DNA of 64,000 bases from Rhizobium leguminosarum (GTDB lineage: Bacteria > Pseudomonadota > Alphaproteobacteria > Rhizobiales > Rhizobiaceae): NCBI RefSeq assembly GCF_002953715.1, contig NZ_CP025012.1:186001-250000 (forward strand). The letters run 5' to 3'. The notes under the pieces were generated by a model. It had not been told where the DNA came from, searched no databases, and saw only the letters and a list, made by a program, of their open reading frames with translations. Positions 1-10,100 of the stretch are shown piece by piece (the first letter of the stretch is position 1; each line of letters begins with the position of its first letter). Position numbers and translations under genes: made by a program.

Positions 1-1
1 A

Positions 2-400
2 GACGAAATCGACGTTGGCGACTATACGATACGAGTCAATATCCACGAGGCTTACCTATCCGTAGACGCCTTTGGCTGTGCCGTCGATCTAAACACCAAG
101 CACGGGAAGAGAGTGCATGCCGAGAGCGTGCCTCGCAACGTGGCCACAGAGCGCAGCCTCAAAGTCGGCGTAGGCATCACCGCCGCAACAGAGGCGGCAG
201 CAGAGGTGTCCTTCGCGACACTTGCCGCGGCTCTGAAGGCAAATCAAAAGCACACCAATACGCGCACTACCGACGTATCCCTAAGTGAGCGGCAGGAGAA
301 AACTACTGAGCATAGCCCCGGGTCTAAAGTTCGAGGTTACATCATCTCAAAATCGGTGCTGAGGCATTCATCTTTAAAACGCGATAAGGCGGCGTGTTGA
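2..400 (+). CDS. Hypothetical protein, C-terminal part (cut by window edge)
   Basis: The frame is open from the first bases of the window to a TGA at 398-400, giving at least 132 residues, so the true start lies outside. An internal GTG at 113 is the first possible start in view, but the frame continues upstream without a stop. The visible part has an Ala-rich stretch in the middle and a hydrophilic, Lys/Arg-rich tail. I recognise no family. Codon use is less GC-biased than in the neighbouring secretion genes, which fits accessory DNA. It converges on the HlyD-type gene, with 35 bases between the two stops. It could be a chance open frame. Confidence 0.4.
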   Translation, partial: DEIDVGDYTIRVNIHEAYLSVDAFGCAVDLNTKHGKRVHAESVPRNVATERSLKVGVGITAATEAAAEVSFATLAAALKANQKHTNTRTTDVSLSERQEKTTEHSPGSKVRGYIISKSVLRHSSLKRDKAAC

Positions 401-435
401 TGGAGGTCCCCGGGTGTCACGTCATAGCTCCGCGA

Positions 436-1911
436 CTATCGTTCCTGCATCGCTTCCGACGCAACTTCAGCAAGGGGCGAGTAGAGATATTCGAGAATGC
501 GCCGGCTGCCGGTCTTGACCTCGACGGTGACGGACATGCCGGGTGAGAGCGGAACCCGCGTTCCCTCGATGTCGATGCTGGCGACGTCCGGCTTGATGAT
601 GATGGGGAAGACCAGGTTCTGGACGCGCTGGGCATTGCCGACCGGGATCATGCTCTGCAGCTCCTTTGCCGGCTGGCCCTCGAGCTGCTGTGCATCCGGC
701 TCGGGAATGGCGTCGGTCGCGACCCTGGTGACCTTGCCGTTGAGGATGCCGTAGCGGGTGAATGGGAAAGCTTCGACCTTGATGACGGCGGTTTCCCCTG
801 GCGAGACGAAGCCGATATCCCGGTTCGGCAGATAGGCCTCGATTTCAAGAGAGGCGTCGTCCGGTACGATCCGCATCAGTTCCGCGCCTGCGGTGACCAC
901 CTGGCCGACGGTGGTGATGGCGGATGTCTGGACGACACCTTTGATCGGGCTCTTGATCGTCATCGATTCGAGCCGCTTGGCTGCCTTGACCAGTTGCTGT
1001 TCCTTCTCGTCGATCTCCCGTGATGCCTGGGCCTGCTTCTGAGCGTTGTCGGCGACGAAGGTCTTTATGGCTTTCAGGCCTTCGCTGGCAGCCGTAACGA
1101 TTGCGGTCTGAGCCTCCGCCCGCTGACCGATCTGCTCGGCAAGCGTTGCCTCTTCCTTCTGCCTGATCTCGACGGCGTCGATGACGCCGGATCTCGATCC
1201 GGCGCTGAGATCGACGAGGTTGGAACGCATGGTGACGCGATCTGCAAGCGTTGCCACAAGAGCCTGCTGGGCAGCAACCATTTCTGTGTATCGCTTCAAA
1301 GCGGCGAATTGCTGATTGCGCTGGGCCGCGAGGCTATCGAGCGTCGATGCCAATTGCTCGAGATCGGAGGTGTAGAGCAGGGCCTCGCGTGCGCGGATCT
1401 CCGCCGGTATGGAACCGTCGAATTCGGGGGCGATTTCAATCCGACGCGTTCCACTCCAGAGATCGCCACGCTGCCAGGCGTTAACCTCAGCCAATGCCGC
1501 GCCGCGCCTCGTGACCTCGGCCCGCAATGCCGCGAGGCTGGTGGTCAGCGTGTTGACTTCGGCCCTGGCTTCGGTCGGGTCAAGCTCGACGAGAATGTCT
1601 CCGGCTTCCACCTTGGCGCCGTTCGAGACCGGGACCGCGGTCGTCTTGCCAACCTCGATCGATTGGATCACCTTGACGCGCCCGGTCGGCTGGATCTTGC
1701 CCTGGGCCGTCGCCACGATATCGAACGTGCCGAAATAGCTCCAAATCAGCGCGCTGGCGGTGAGCAGGCAGATGAACCAGATCAGCGCCGTGCGGATCGG
1801 TGAAGCCGGCGTTTCGAGAATTTCGAGTGCTGCCGGCAGGAACTCGTTGTCCACCCGCAATCGCTTCTGTGGCTTCGGCGGAAGCGGGGGAGGCTGCACG
1901 GTCTGGTTCAT
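436..1911 (-). CDS. HlyD-family type I secretion membrane-fusion protein
   Basis: Adaptor subunit of a type I secretion system; it links the inner-membrane ABC exporter to a TolC-type outer-membrane channel. The 491-residue product has a short Pro-rich cytoplasmic N terminus, one membrane segment at about residues 41-60, a first lipoyl-like half near 71-113, long coiled-coil hairpin sequence from about 115 to 330, then the second lipoyl half and a beta-barrel domain. I place the start at 1911 rather than at the longer in-frame 2037, because this ATG overlaps the TGA of the exporter gene (ATGA, 1908-1911). That overlap implies translational coupling, and 1911 gives a normal HlyD N terminus. 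No outer-membrane partner gene is nearby; rhizobia usually supply TolC from elsewhere. Confidence 0.93.
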   Translation of the reverse strand: MNQTVQPPPLPPKPQKRLRVDNEFLPAALEILETPASPIRTALIWFICLLTASALIWSYFGTFDIVATAQGKIQPTGRVKVIQSIEVGKTTAVPVSNGAKVEAGDILVELDPTEARAEVNTLTTSLAALRAEVTRRGAALAEVNAWQRGDLWSGTRRIEIAPEFDGSIPAEIRAREALLYTSDLEQLASTLDSLAAQRNQQFAALKRYTEMVAAQQALVATLADRVTMRSNLVDLSAGSRSGVIDAVEIRQKEEATLAEQIGQRAEAQTAIVTAASEGLKAIKTFVADNAQKQAQASREIDEKEQQLVKAAKRLESMTIKSPIKGVVQTSAITTVGQVVTAGAELMRIVPDDASLEIEAYLPNRDIGFVSPGETAVIKVEAFPFTRYGILNGKVTRVATDAIPEPDAQQLEGQPAKELQSMIPVGNAQRVQNLVFPIIIKPDVASIDIEGTRVPLSPGMSVTVEVKTGSRRILEYLYSPLAEVASEAMQER

Positions 1912-4121
1912 GACTGGACTGGCCCCGTCTGCAATTGCCACAGATGGACATAGAGCCCGTTCGGACGGGCAAGCAGCGTCTCGTGTGTTCCCTCTTCGAC
2001 GATGCGTCCGTCCTTCATGCCGATGATGCGGTTGCAATGCCGCACGGTCGCCAGGCGATGGGCGATGATGATGACGGTGCGCCCGCGGACGATTTCGCGC
2101 ATATTGGCAAGGATGATGCGCTCGCTCTCATAGTCGAGCGCGCTGGTGGCTTCATCGAGGATGAGGATCGGCGGATTGGTGGCCAGCGCACGCGCAATGG
2201 CCAGGCGCTGCCGCTGCCCGCCGGAGAGATTGGCGCCGCGCTCCTCGATCAGCGTGTCGTAGCCGCGCGGCAGCTTGGCGATGAACTCGTCGGCGCCGGA
2301 CAGACGCGCCATCTGGATGGCGGCGGCCCGCGACATCGCCGGATTGACCATGCAGATATTGTCATGGATCGTCCGGTTGAACAGCATGTTCTCCTGGAGC
2401 ACGACGCCGATATTCGACCGCAGCCAGGCCGGATCGACTTGGGCGATATCCTGACCGTCGACGAACACCTGGCCGTTGTTCGGGATATAGAAGCGCTGCA
2501 CCAGCTTGGTCAGCGTCGACTTGCCGGAGCCGGAGGGACCGACAATGCCGATGACTTCGCCCGGCCGGATCGCAAAGGTGATGTCCTTCAGCACGTCCTG
2601 GCCATCGGGAGAATAGCGGAAGTTCACCGACTTGAAGGCGATTGCTCCCTTCGGCGGCGGCAGGCTGACGGCAACGCTCGGACGCGGCTCCTGCGGGGCG
2701 TTGAGAATATCGGACAGCCTCGCGATGGAGACCTGCACCTGCTGGAAATCCTGCCAGAGCTGCGACAGCCGCAGGATCGGCTGGGAGACCTGTCCGGCGA
2801 TCATATTGAAGGCCACCAGAGCTCCGACACTCAGCTCGCCATCGATGACCGCCTGTGCGCCGAAGAGCAGCAGAGCGGCCGAGGTGATCTTGTTGACATA
2901 CTGGATGGCGTTCTGACCCTTCGCCGCCAGCATGGTCGCCAGGAACGACGAGCGCACATAGGCGGCTAGCCTCTCCTCCCATTGCGCGGAGACCACCGGC
3001 TCGACTGCCGATGCCTTCAGCGTCTGGATGCCGACGACCGTCTCGACGAGCAGTTGCTGGCTGAAGGCGCCGCGCTCGAACTTCTCGTCGATGCGTTCCT
3101 TGAGGAAAGGGCGAATGAGGAAGCCAATCGCCATGTAAAAGGGAATGGAGGCGACAACGATCCAGGCGAGCTTGGAGGAATAGGAAAACAGCACGAAGAT
3201 GAAGATGATGGTGAAGATCAGGTCGAGGCCGGAAAACAGGCCCTGGCCGGTCAGGAAATTGCGGATGGTTTCGAGTTCGCGGATCCTGGCGACCGTCTGC
3301 CCGGTGGCGCGGGTTTCGAAATAGCTGAGCGGCAGGTTGAGGAGATGCCGAAACAGCCGCCGGCCAAGCTCAACGTCGATGCGATTGGTCGTATGCGACA
3401 GCGCATAGGTTCTGAGATACTGCAGCACGACATCGAAGAGCCCGACGGCAGCGAGGCCGACGACGAGGACGATGAGTGTCGAATAGCTGCGATGCGCTAA
3501 AACCTTGTCGACGACGACCTGGAAGAACAGCGGCGTCACCAGCGCGAAGATCTGGATGACGAGAGAGGCGATCAGCACATGGCCGAATGCCCGCCGATAC
3601 CGCCAGATCGCCGGCAGGAACCAGCGGAAGCCAAAATTCTGCTGCGAGGCGCCGGGGCCGGCAAAGCGGCGCTGGACGAGGATGAATTCGCCTGAGGTCA
3701 GAGCGAGAAGCTCGTCGGCCTCGACATTGCGGGCTGAGAAATCGATGGGATTGATCAGGCGATAACGCCCCTCGGCGGCCACACCGGCGAAGACCGCGAA
3801 AGTGCCGTCCTTCAACGAGGCAAGGGCGGGCGCCGGAAGGGTCGCCAGCCGTGCGATCTTGTCCGCACGAACGATGCGCGCCTTCAGGCCGATGATCTTG
3901 GCTGCGCGGAGCAGATCCTCGCGCGTCGCCGGCGTGGTCAGCGCAAGCTCACGACTTAGTGTTTCCGGACGCGATGCGATCCGGAAATAACCGGCAACAG
4001 CAGAGATCGCCGCCAGTCCGCTGTCGGCGATTGCTGCTTCAGCTGCTGGTGTGAGGTCGTCTCTGGTCTCCGCCTCCGCCTCCGCCGCGTCGCGGTCGGG
4101 CGCTGTCTGAATGTCTACCAT
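1908..4121 (-). CDS. Type I secretion ABC exporter with degenerate C39-like domain
   Basis: Fused permease/ATPase, 737 residues from the ATG at 4121 (an upstream in-frame start at 4160 adds 13 residues). Domain order: C39 peptidase-like domain (about 25-150), six-helix transmembrane domain (about 180-450) and ABC ATPase (about 500-730). Walker A GPSGSGKST begins near residue 528, the LSGGQ signature is near 632, and Walker B ends in DE near 656. The C39 domain has Ser (about residue 34) where the peptidase has its catalytic Cys (DSG instead of DCG), and I see no catalytic His in the matching later strand. It is therefore a substrate-docking domain of HlyB type, not a leader peptidase. It lies 66 bases after the giant repeat protein, its likely substrate. 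Confidence 0.95.
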   Translation of the reverse strand: MVDIQTAPDRDAAEAEAETRDDLTPAAEAAIADSGLAAISAVAGYFRIASRPETLSRELALTTPATREDLLRAAKIIGLKARIVRADKIARLATLPAPALASLKDGTFAVFAGVAAEGRYRLINPIDFSARNVEADELLALTSGEFILVQRRFAGPGASQQNFGFRWFLPAIWRYRRAFGHVLIASLVIQIFALVTPLFFQVVVDKVLAHRSYSTLIVLVVGLAAVGLFDVVLQYLRTYALSHTTNRIDVELGRRLFRHLLNLPLSYFETRATGQTVARIRELETIRNFLTGQGLFSGLDLIFTIIFIFVLFSYSSKLAWIVVASIPFYMAIGFLIRPFLKERIDEKFERGAFSQQLLVETVVGIQTLKASAVEPVVSAQWEERLAAYVRSSFLATMLAAKGQNAIQYVNKITSAALLLFGAQAVIDGELSVGALVAFNMIAGQVSQPILRLSQLWQDFQQVQVSIARLSDILNAPQEPRPSVAVSLPPPKGAIAFKSVNFRYSPDGQDVLKDITFAIRPGEVIGIVGPSGSGKSTLTKLVQRFYIPNNGQVFVDGQDIAQVDPAWLRSNIGVVLQENMLFNRTIHDNICMVNPAMSRAAAIQMARLSGADEFIAKLPRGYDTLIEERGANLSGGQRQRLAIARALATNPPILILDEATSALDYESERIILANMREIVRGRTVIIIAHRLATVRHCNRIIGMKDGRIVEEGTHETLLARPNGLYVHLWQLQTGPVQS

Positions 4122-4187
4122 GTGCGGGATCAACGAAAGGCGGATATGCCGGCGCTGCAAAGCGCCGGCATGAGGCAGGGGATCGTG

Positions 4188-7100
4188 TTATGCGACATTG
4201 GCCGCCTGACTGGAGCGCGAAGCAAGGATGGCGTCACCGACCAGATATTGGTTGGTGCCGTCGACGGTTTGATAGGAGCTGGTGCCGGTGATCATCGAAC
4301 CATCGGCGAAGGATTGCGCCCCATCGTTGTTCGGTATCAGGTTGATCAACCGGATGCCGGCATCCGTCATCGTCTGCAGCTCGCCGGCGTCGCTGACGCC
4401 ATTCTGGTTGAGGTCGCGCCAAACTCGGAACTCGCTCCAACGATCGTCGTTCCTGTCGAAGACGTTGTCGTGATTCGTGTCGAAGGCACGACGGAGACCG
4501 TCAATGTCGGAGGTCGCACTGTCGCTCCAAAGGCTGAACGCCAGCTCCCGCGCCTGGTCGATCTTTCCATCGGCGCCGGTCGTTCCGTCCGCACCAAGAT
4601 CGATCGCCAGGAAGCCGTCCTGAGGACCGACCCAGGCGGTTTCATCCGCCACACCATCGCCATCCCAGTCGAAGCCCACCGATGTGGCGAGCGAGTCGAG
4701 TGGTCGAAGATCAACATGGCTGTCGGCATTCAGGTCCAGGAGGATAGGAGAATTGGCATCATATCTTTGAATGACACGCCCTTGCGCATCATACTTTTTC
4801 CACCAATCCAAGGTGCCACCCTTGTCGGAATGGTACTCGTATTCTATGCGGGTGCCGTCATCGAAATAGGTATCGCCACTGGTTTTGACGCCGTATCTGT
4901 CAAAGCGAATGATGTCTCTGGTCCACGACTTGTTATTCAGATAGTCAAAGTATTCGTAATACCACTTCTTGGCCTCATCCATTTGCGTGAATATTTGCAT
5001 GGGGACGCCGGAAGATGAGTATGATGCAGTCTGGAATCTCCAATTCTGACCGTTTCCGACGTCATAAGTCGTCTTATCGGTTTGACCGCTATCGAAGGTC
5101 GTTTCCTCGTAAGTCGTCTGTCCGGCGCTATTCTGGATCACAAGATGGTATGACCAGTTTACAGCGCTCGCCCGATCCCAAGCCTCAAAGCGTTTGTCAC
5201 CGTTGTCGTAATAAGTGTTCTGAGCTGTGAGTTGATTGCTGGCGTTGTAGGAATAGTCGATGCGAGACCATGCCGCCGCATTGGCGGGATCGTAACTGGC
5301 AACATAGCGTGTGCCGTCGTCATTGGCTTGATCGACCCCGACCAGCCTATTTGCAGTGTCATAAGACTGCTTGATAGTCGACCATGACAGGTTGGCGACA
5401 TCATAGGCGGTCTTCGTTCCGTTGTCGGCCGTTTCAAGCTTGTAAGTCAGCTGTCCAGCCGCATTGTAGTTCTGTTGAATCTGCGACCACGCCGCAGCAT
5501 TCGATGGATCGAAGCTGATCTCGATCCGCGATCCATCGTCGTAGAACTGCTTTTCCAACGTCTTCTTGCCAGCAGCGTCATATTGCTGCTCGACACTTTT
5601 CCACGTCTGCGCACTCAGCGGGTCGTAGAAAGTGACGGTTGTCAGCAAGCCGGCCTTATTTGCATTGGCGACACTCAGCTGTTTGCCGCTCGCTCCGTCA
5701 TAGGTCGTCGTCACAGAGCTTCCATCAGCGGCGAAGATGGTCTCGGCGATCTTGCGGCCGGCCGAGTCCGTCGTGAGGCTGGAGACAAGCGAGCCGAGGG
5801 CGGTGACGATATTAGTGGTCGTCTGCGTCATTGCTCCGCTGGCGTTGAGATCGACCTTGGTCAGGGTGATCGACCCGTCGGCATGCGTCACCGCCGTCTC
5901 AGTATGATCGATGGTGCCGTTATTGCCAGCATCCTTCGACAGCTTGGTGATCAGGCCATCGGCGCTGGTCGAGACCGTGCCCTTTGCCGTCACCGTGCCA
6001 CTGGCGTTGGTTTCGGTCACCGCCGTAACGATGGAGCCGTCGACTTGGATGGTCGACTGCATGACGGTCTCGTACACACCATTGCCGTCATAGTCGTATT
6101 TGGCGACCTTGGTGCGGCCGTCTGCTGAAGTGGTCGTCTCGATCTTGGCGGCGATCGCCTGAGTCCAGTAAACGCCGCCCGGCGTCAGGTTAGAGACAGA
6201 GCGTGCCGTCGCGTTGTTGGTGACCACGGAGACCGAGGCGCCTGTGGAATCGACGGTGACGGTTTCGAGCTGATCGGGCGTTCCGTCGCCGTTGATATCC
6301 TTCGACGTGGTCTTCACTCTACCGTCGGCAGACGTCTGGATCGTCGTCTTTGAGGCCAGGGTATTGACCGGAAGATCCGTGTCCGAGATTACCGTCGTGC
6401 TGCTTCCGTCAGCATTGGCGGTGAAGTTCGTCACCCGTTGGCGGTCGATCGTGCCATTGCCGTCGAGATCCCAGGTGGTCGTCGTCAGGCGGCCGTCGGC
6501 GGATACGACGACGGTCGACTTGTCCTTGACCGTTCCGTCGGCCTTGAAGTTGGTGGTCACCGATGTCTGGATGCCGGAATTGGCTGTCACCGTCTCCTGG
6601 CGCTGATCGACGATGCCGTCGCCATTGCCGTCGCGGTCAACGGTGACCGTCAGCTTATCGGCGCTCGTTAGGGTGACGGTCCTGCCAATCAGGGTTCCGC
6701 CGCTATCCTTCGTTTCGACGACCTCGCGAACGGCACCGTCCGCCAGGACCGTGATCGTGTCGGCAACGGTCTGGTTGGTAAAGCCCGGACGCTCCTGGCT
6801 CGATGTAACGATCAGGCCGTTCGCGCTTATCGTCGTGGTGGTCCTGGAGATCAACGAGCCATCGGACTTCTTGCTTTCCACCGTCCTGGTCTTCGTGCCG
6901 TTGACATTCAAGACCGTGACATCGGTCGCAGTCTGGCTGTAGGTGCCGGCACCCGTCGGATCGATCTGGGTGGTGACGGACAAGCCGTTGGCGCTTGACG
7001 TAACGAGGGTGCGGCTGGTGAGTGTCGTGCCGGTCAGGTTGCTAATCGTCCGCGTCGTCGAGCCGTTGGCGTTGAGGACGGTGACGTCGGTCCGGCTCTT

Positions 7101-10100
7101 GTCGAAGGTGGTGCCGCCGCCGGTGCCGGCCGTATCCCACTTGGTGGTAACGGTCAGGCCGTCTCCCGACACCTCCGTCAGCGTGATGCTTTTGGTGACA
7201 CCGGCGACGATGTCCTTCGTCGTGGTTGCCGTGCTGCCATTGGCTTTCAGAACAGTCGTGCGGGTCGTCTTCTTGTCGACTGTAGCATTGCCGTCAGTGT
7301 CGTATTCGATGGTCTGCGTCAGGCCGTCGGCAGAGGTCGTGATAGTCTTCGAATCCTTCAGGGCGCCGTTAGCACCGAAGTCGCTGAGGGTTTGGATTGT
7401 CGAACCATTGGTTTGCTTCGTCGCGACCGATTTTTTGTCGACGATGTTATCGCCGTCGACATCGACGGTGACCGTGGTCGTAAGACCATGAGCTGCTACT
7501 GTGGCGACGGTCTTGCTTTCCAGCGTCGTCCCATCCGCCTTGAAGTAGGACAGCGTCTCCGTAGTGCCGCCATCGGCGTTGAGGACGGTGACGTCGCTCA
7601 TGGAACGAACCGCATTCCCACTGCCATCGGCCCAAATGGTCGTCTTGGTCAAGCCGCTGGCGCTGACATTGGCCGTTGTGCGGGAGATCAGCACATCGTC
7701 GATGCCCGTCTTTGAGATGGTCTCGGTGCGGCTGCCGCCGGCGTTCAGCACCGTGACGTCGGTGGTAGCGAGTTCAAAGATGCCGTTACCATCGAGGTCG
7801 GAACTCAAGGTCTTCGACAGCCCGTCATCCGAGGTGGTGACGACGGCCTGGCTTTCGAGCACGTCGAGAGCCTTATATTGCTTGACTTCGTCCTTCTGCG
7901 TTCCAGCATTGTCGATGGTGATCGTTTCTACGAAGTCATCAACGCTATCGCTGTCGATCTTGGTCTTCACCGTGGTGGTTTTCTGGTCGGCGCTCACAGT
8001 GGTGATCTTCTGCGAGATCAGCGTGGCGGCGGCGTCGGTTGCCTTGACCGTTTCGGTGGTGGTGACCGATCCAAGCGGATCGAGCGGCGTCTTCTTCCAG
8101 GACAAAGTCTGGTTGACCGTGCCGTCGCCGTCCAGATCGTAGTCGGTCGATCCGGAAAGGCCGTTGAGGTTGGTCGTGACTTTGGTTGTTCCTACGAGCG
8201 ACGTTCCCCGATAGTCCGATATAGTCTGGAACTGCAGCCCATAGGTGTCGAATGTCGTCACATCGGTCGTCTTGGTATCAACCACCTCGTCTGCGTTGAC
8301 GTATTCGCTCGTCGTGATCGACATGGCGTTGCCGCTGGTGACGATGGTCTTCTTGTTCAGACGCGTGGCATCGCTGCTCGTCAGAGAGATCGTCTCTGTC
8401 TTGCTGCCATCGGCATTCAGTACGGTCTGGTCGCTGGTGATGCGGTCGCCGACGCCATCATGGTTCAAATCCGCCGACACGGTCGTTGTCAGACCATTGC
8501 CGCTGATGTCGGTGATTGTCGTGCTGATCGTCGATGCGTCCGCAGCGTATTGCCGCTCCCAGATGTTCACATTGCCGCTGACCGAGACCGTCTCGACCCG
8601 GCGCGTATCGGTCCTGCCGTCGCCATCCGCATCCGTCACGATGGTGGTGTTCCGGCGATCGGCGGTGACGTCCGTGACGATCTGAGCCTTGAGCGTTCCG
8701 TCGGCGCTCGTGCTCCTCACCGTTTCCTTTCGCGCACCGGTGGCGTCGAGAACGATGGTATCAGTTGTCGTATCCTCAAAGACGCCGTCGCCGTTGCCGT
8801 CGGTCTTGACGTTCTGATTCAAGCTGTTGGACGACGTGGTTGTAATAGTCTTTCCGATCGTCGCGCCATTGGCATTCTTCGACGTCACGGTTTCCGTGCG
8901 ACTGCTGTCGGAATTGGTGGTGATGACATCCGTCACCACGAGATCGTTGACGGTATCGCCGTTCGCATCGACACTCGTTGTCTTCGACAGGCCGTCGGCG
9001 GATGTGAGCGTGACGGTCTTGCTGACCAGCGAACCATCGGCGTTCAGCGTGCTGACCGTATTGGTCGTCTTGCCATCGATACCCACCAAGATCTCGGTCA
9101 GTCTGTCGTTCTTGGTATCACCATTGGCATCCTCGGAGATCGTGATCTTTTTCCCGTCGAGGCTGGTCGTGGTGATCGTCTGTGACAGCAGCGTACCGGT
9201 GATGCCGGTCTTGGTACGATGCTGAACCGTCTGCGTCCGGTTGGTGGCGTCGATTACGGTAACATCGGTATCGGAGAAATCGATGACACCATCGGCGTTC
9301 ACGTCGCTCGTCGTGGTCTTCGACAGTCCATTGGCGGTGGTGATCGTCGTCGTTTTCGAGCGCAGAATAGAGGATGCGTTGGTGTTGTAGGTCGAAGTGA
9401 CGAGCGTCACGTCGCCTGATGCCGCCGTGGTGGATGTCGTGACAGTTTTGGTTTCGCGGGGTCCGTTACCGTCCGCATCGACCGAGACGGTGATGGTGCG
9501 GCCGTCGGCACTGGTTGACGTGTCGACTTGCGATAGAACCTTGCTGTTGGAGCTTCGATCGATCACTGTTTTGGTGCGGCTGCCGTCCGCCGCGACTGTG
9601 GTGGTCTCGGTGACGATATCGTCGTAGACCCCATTGCCGTCGCGATCGAGGCTGGTCGTCTTCACTAAGCCGTTGGCGGAGCCATTGACGACTGTTCCAA
9701 ACAGGAGCGTGCCATTGACGCTGAGCTGCTGCGTAGTCGTCGTGGTCGAACCATCGGCGCTTTTGACGAAAGTCTGCTGTTGGTCGGTGATGCCGTCGCC
9801 GTCCAAGTCGAGCGTCGTCGTCACGGTCAGATGATCGGCGCTAGTCACCGTCGTGGTGCTATCCTTGAGCGATCCATCGGCATTGAAGTTGGAGACCGTC
9901 TTCGTCTGCATGCCGGCAGCATCGACGGTCAAGACATTGGTCTGAGAGCGGTCGAACGTACCGTTGCCGTCATCGTCGAATTGGGTCTGAATGCTTTTTC
10001 CATCGGCACTGGTGGTGACAATATTGCGGAAGGCCAGGCTACCGTCTTTGTTGTAGGCAAGGATCGTCTTCTCAACCGAGCTGTCGGCCTTCGTAATGGT

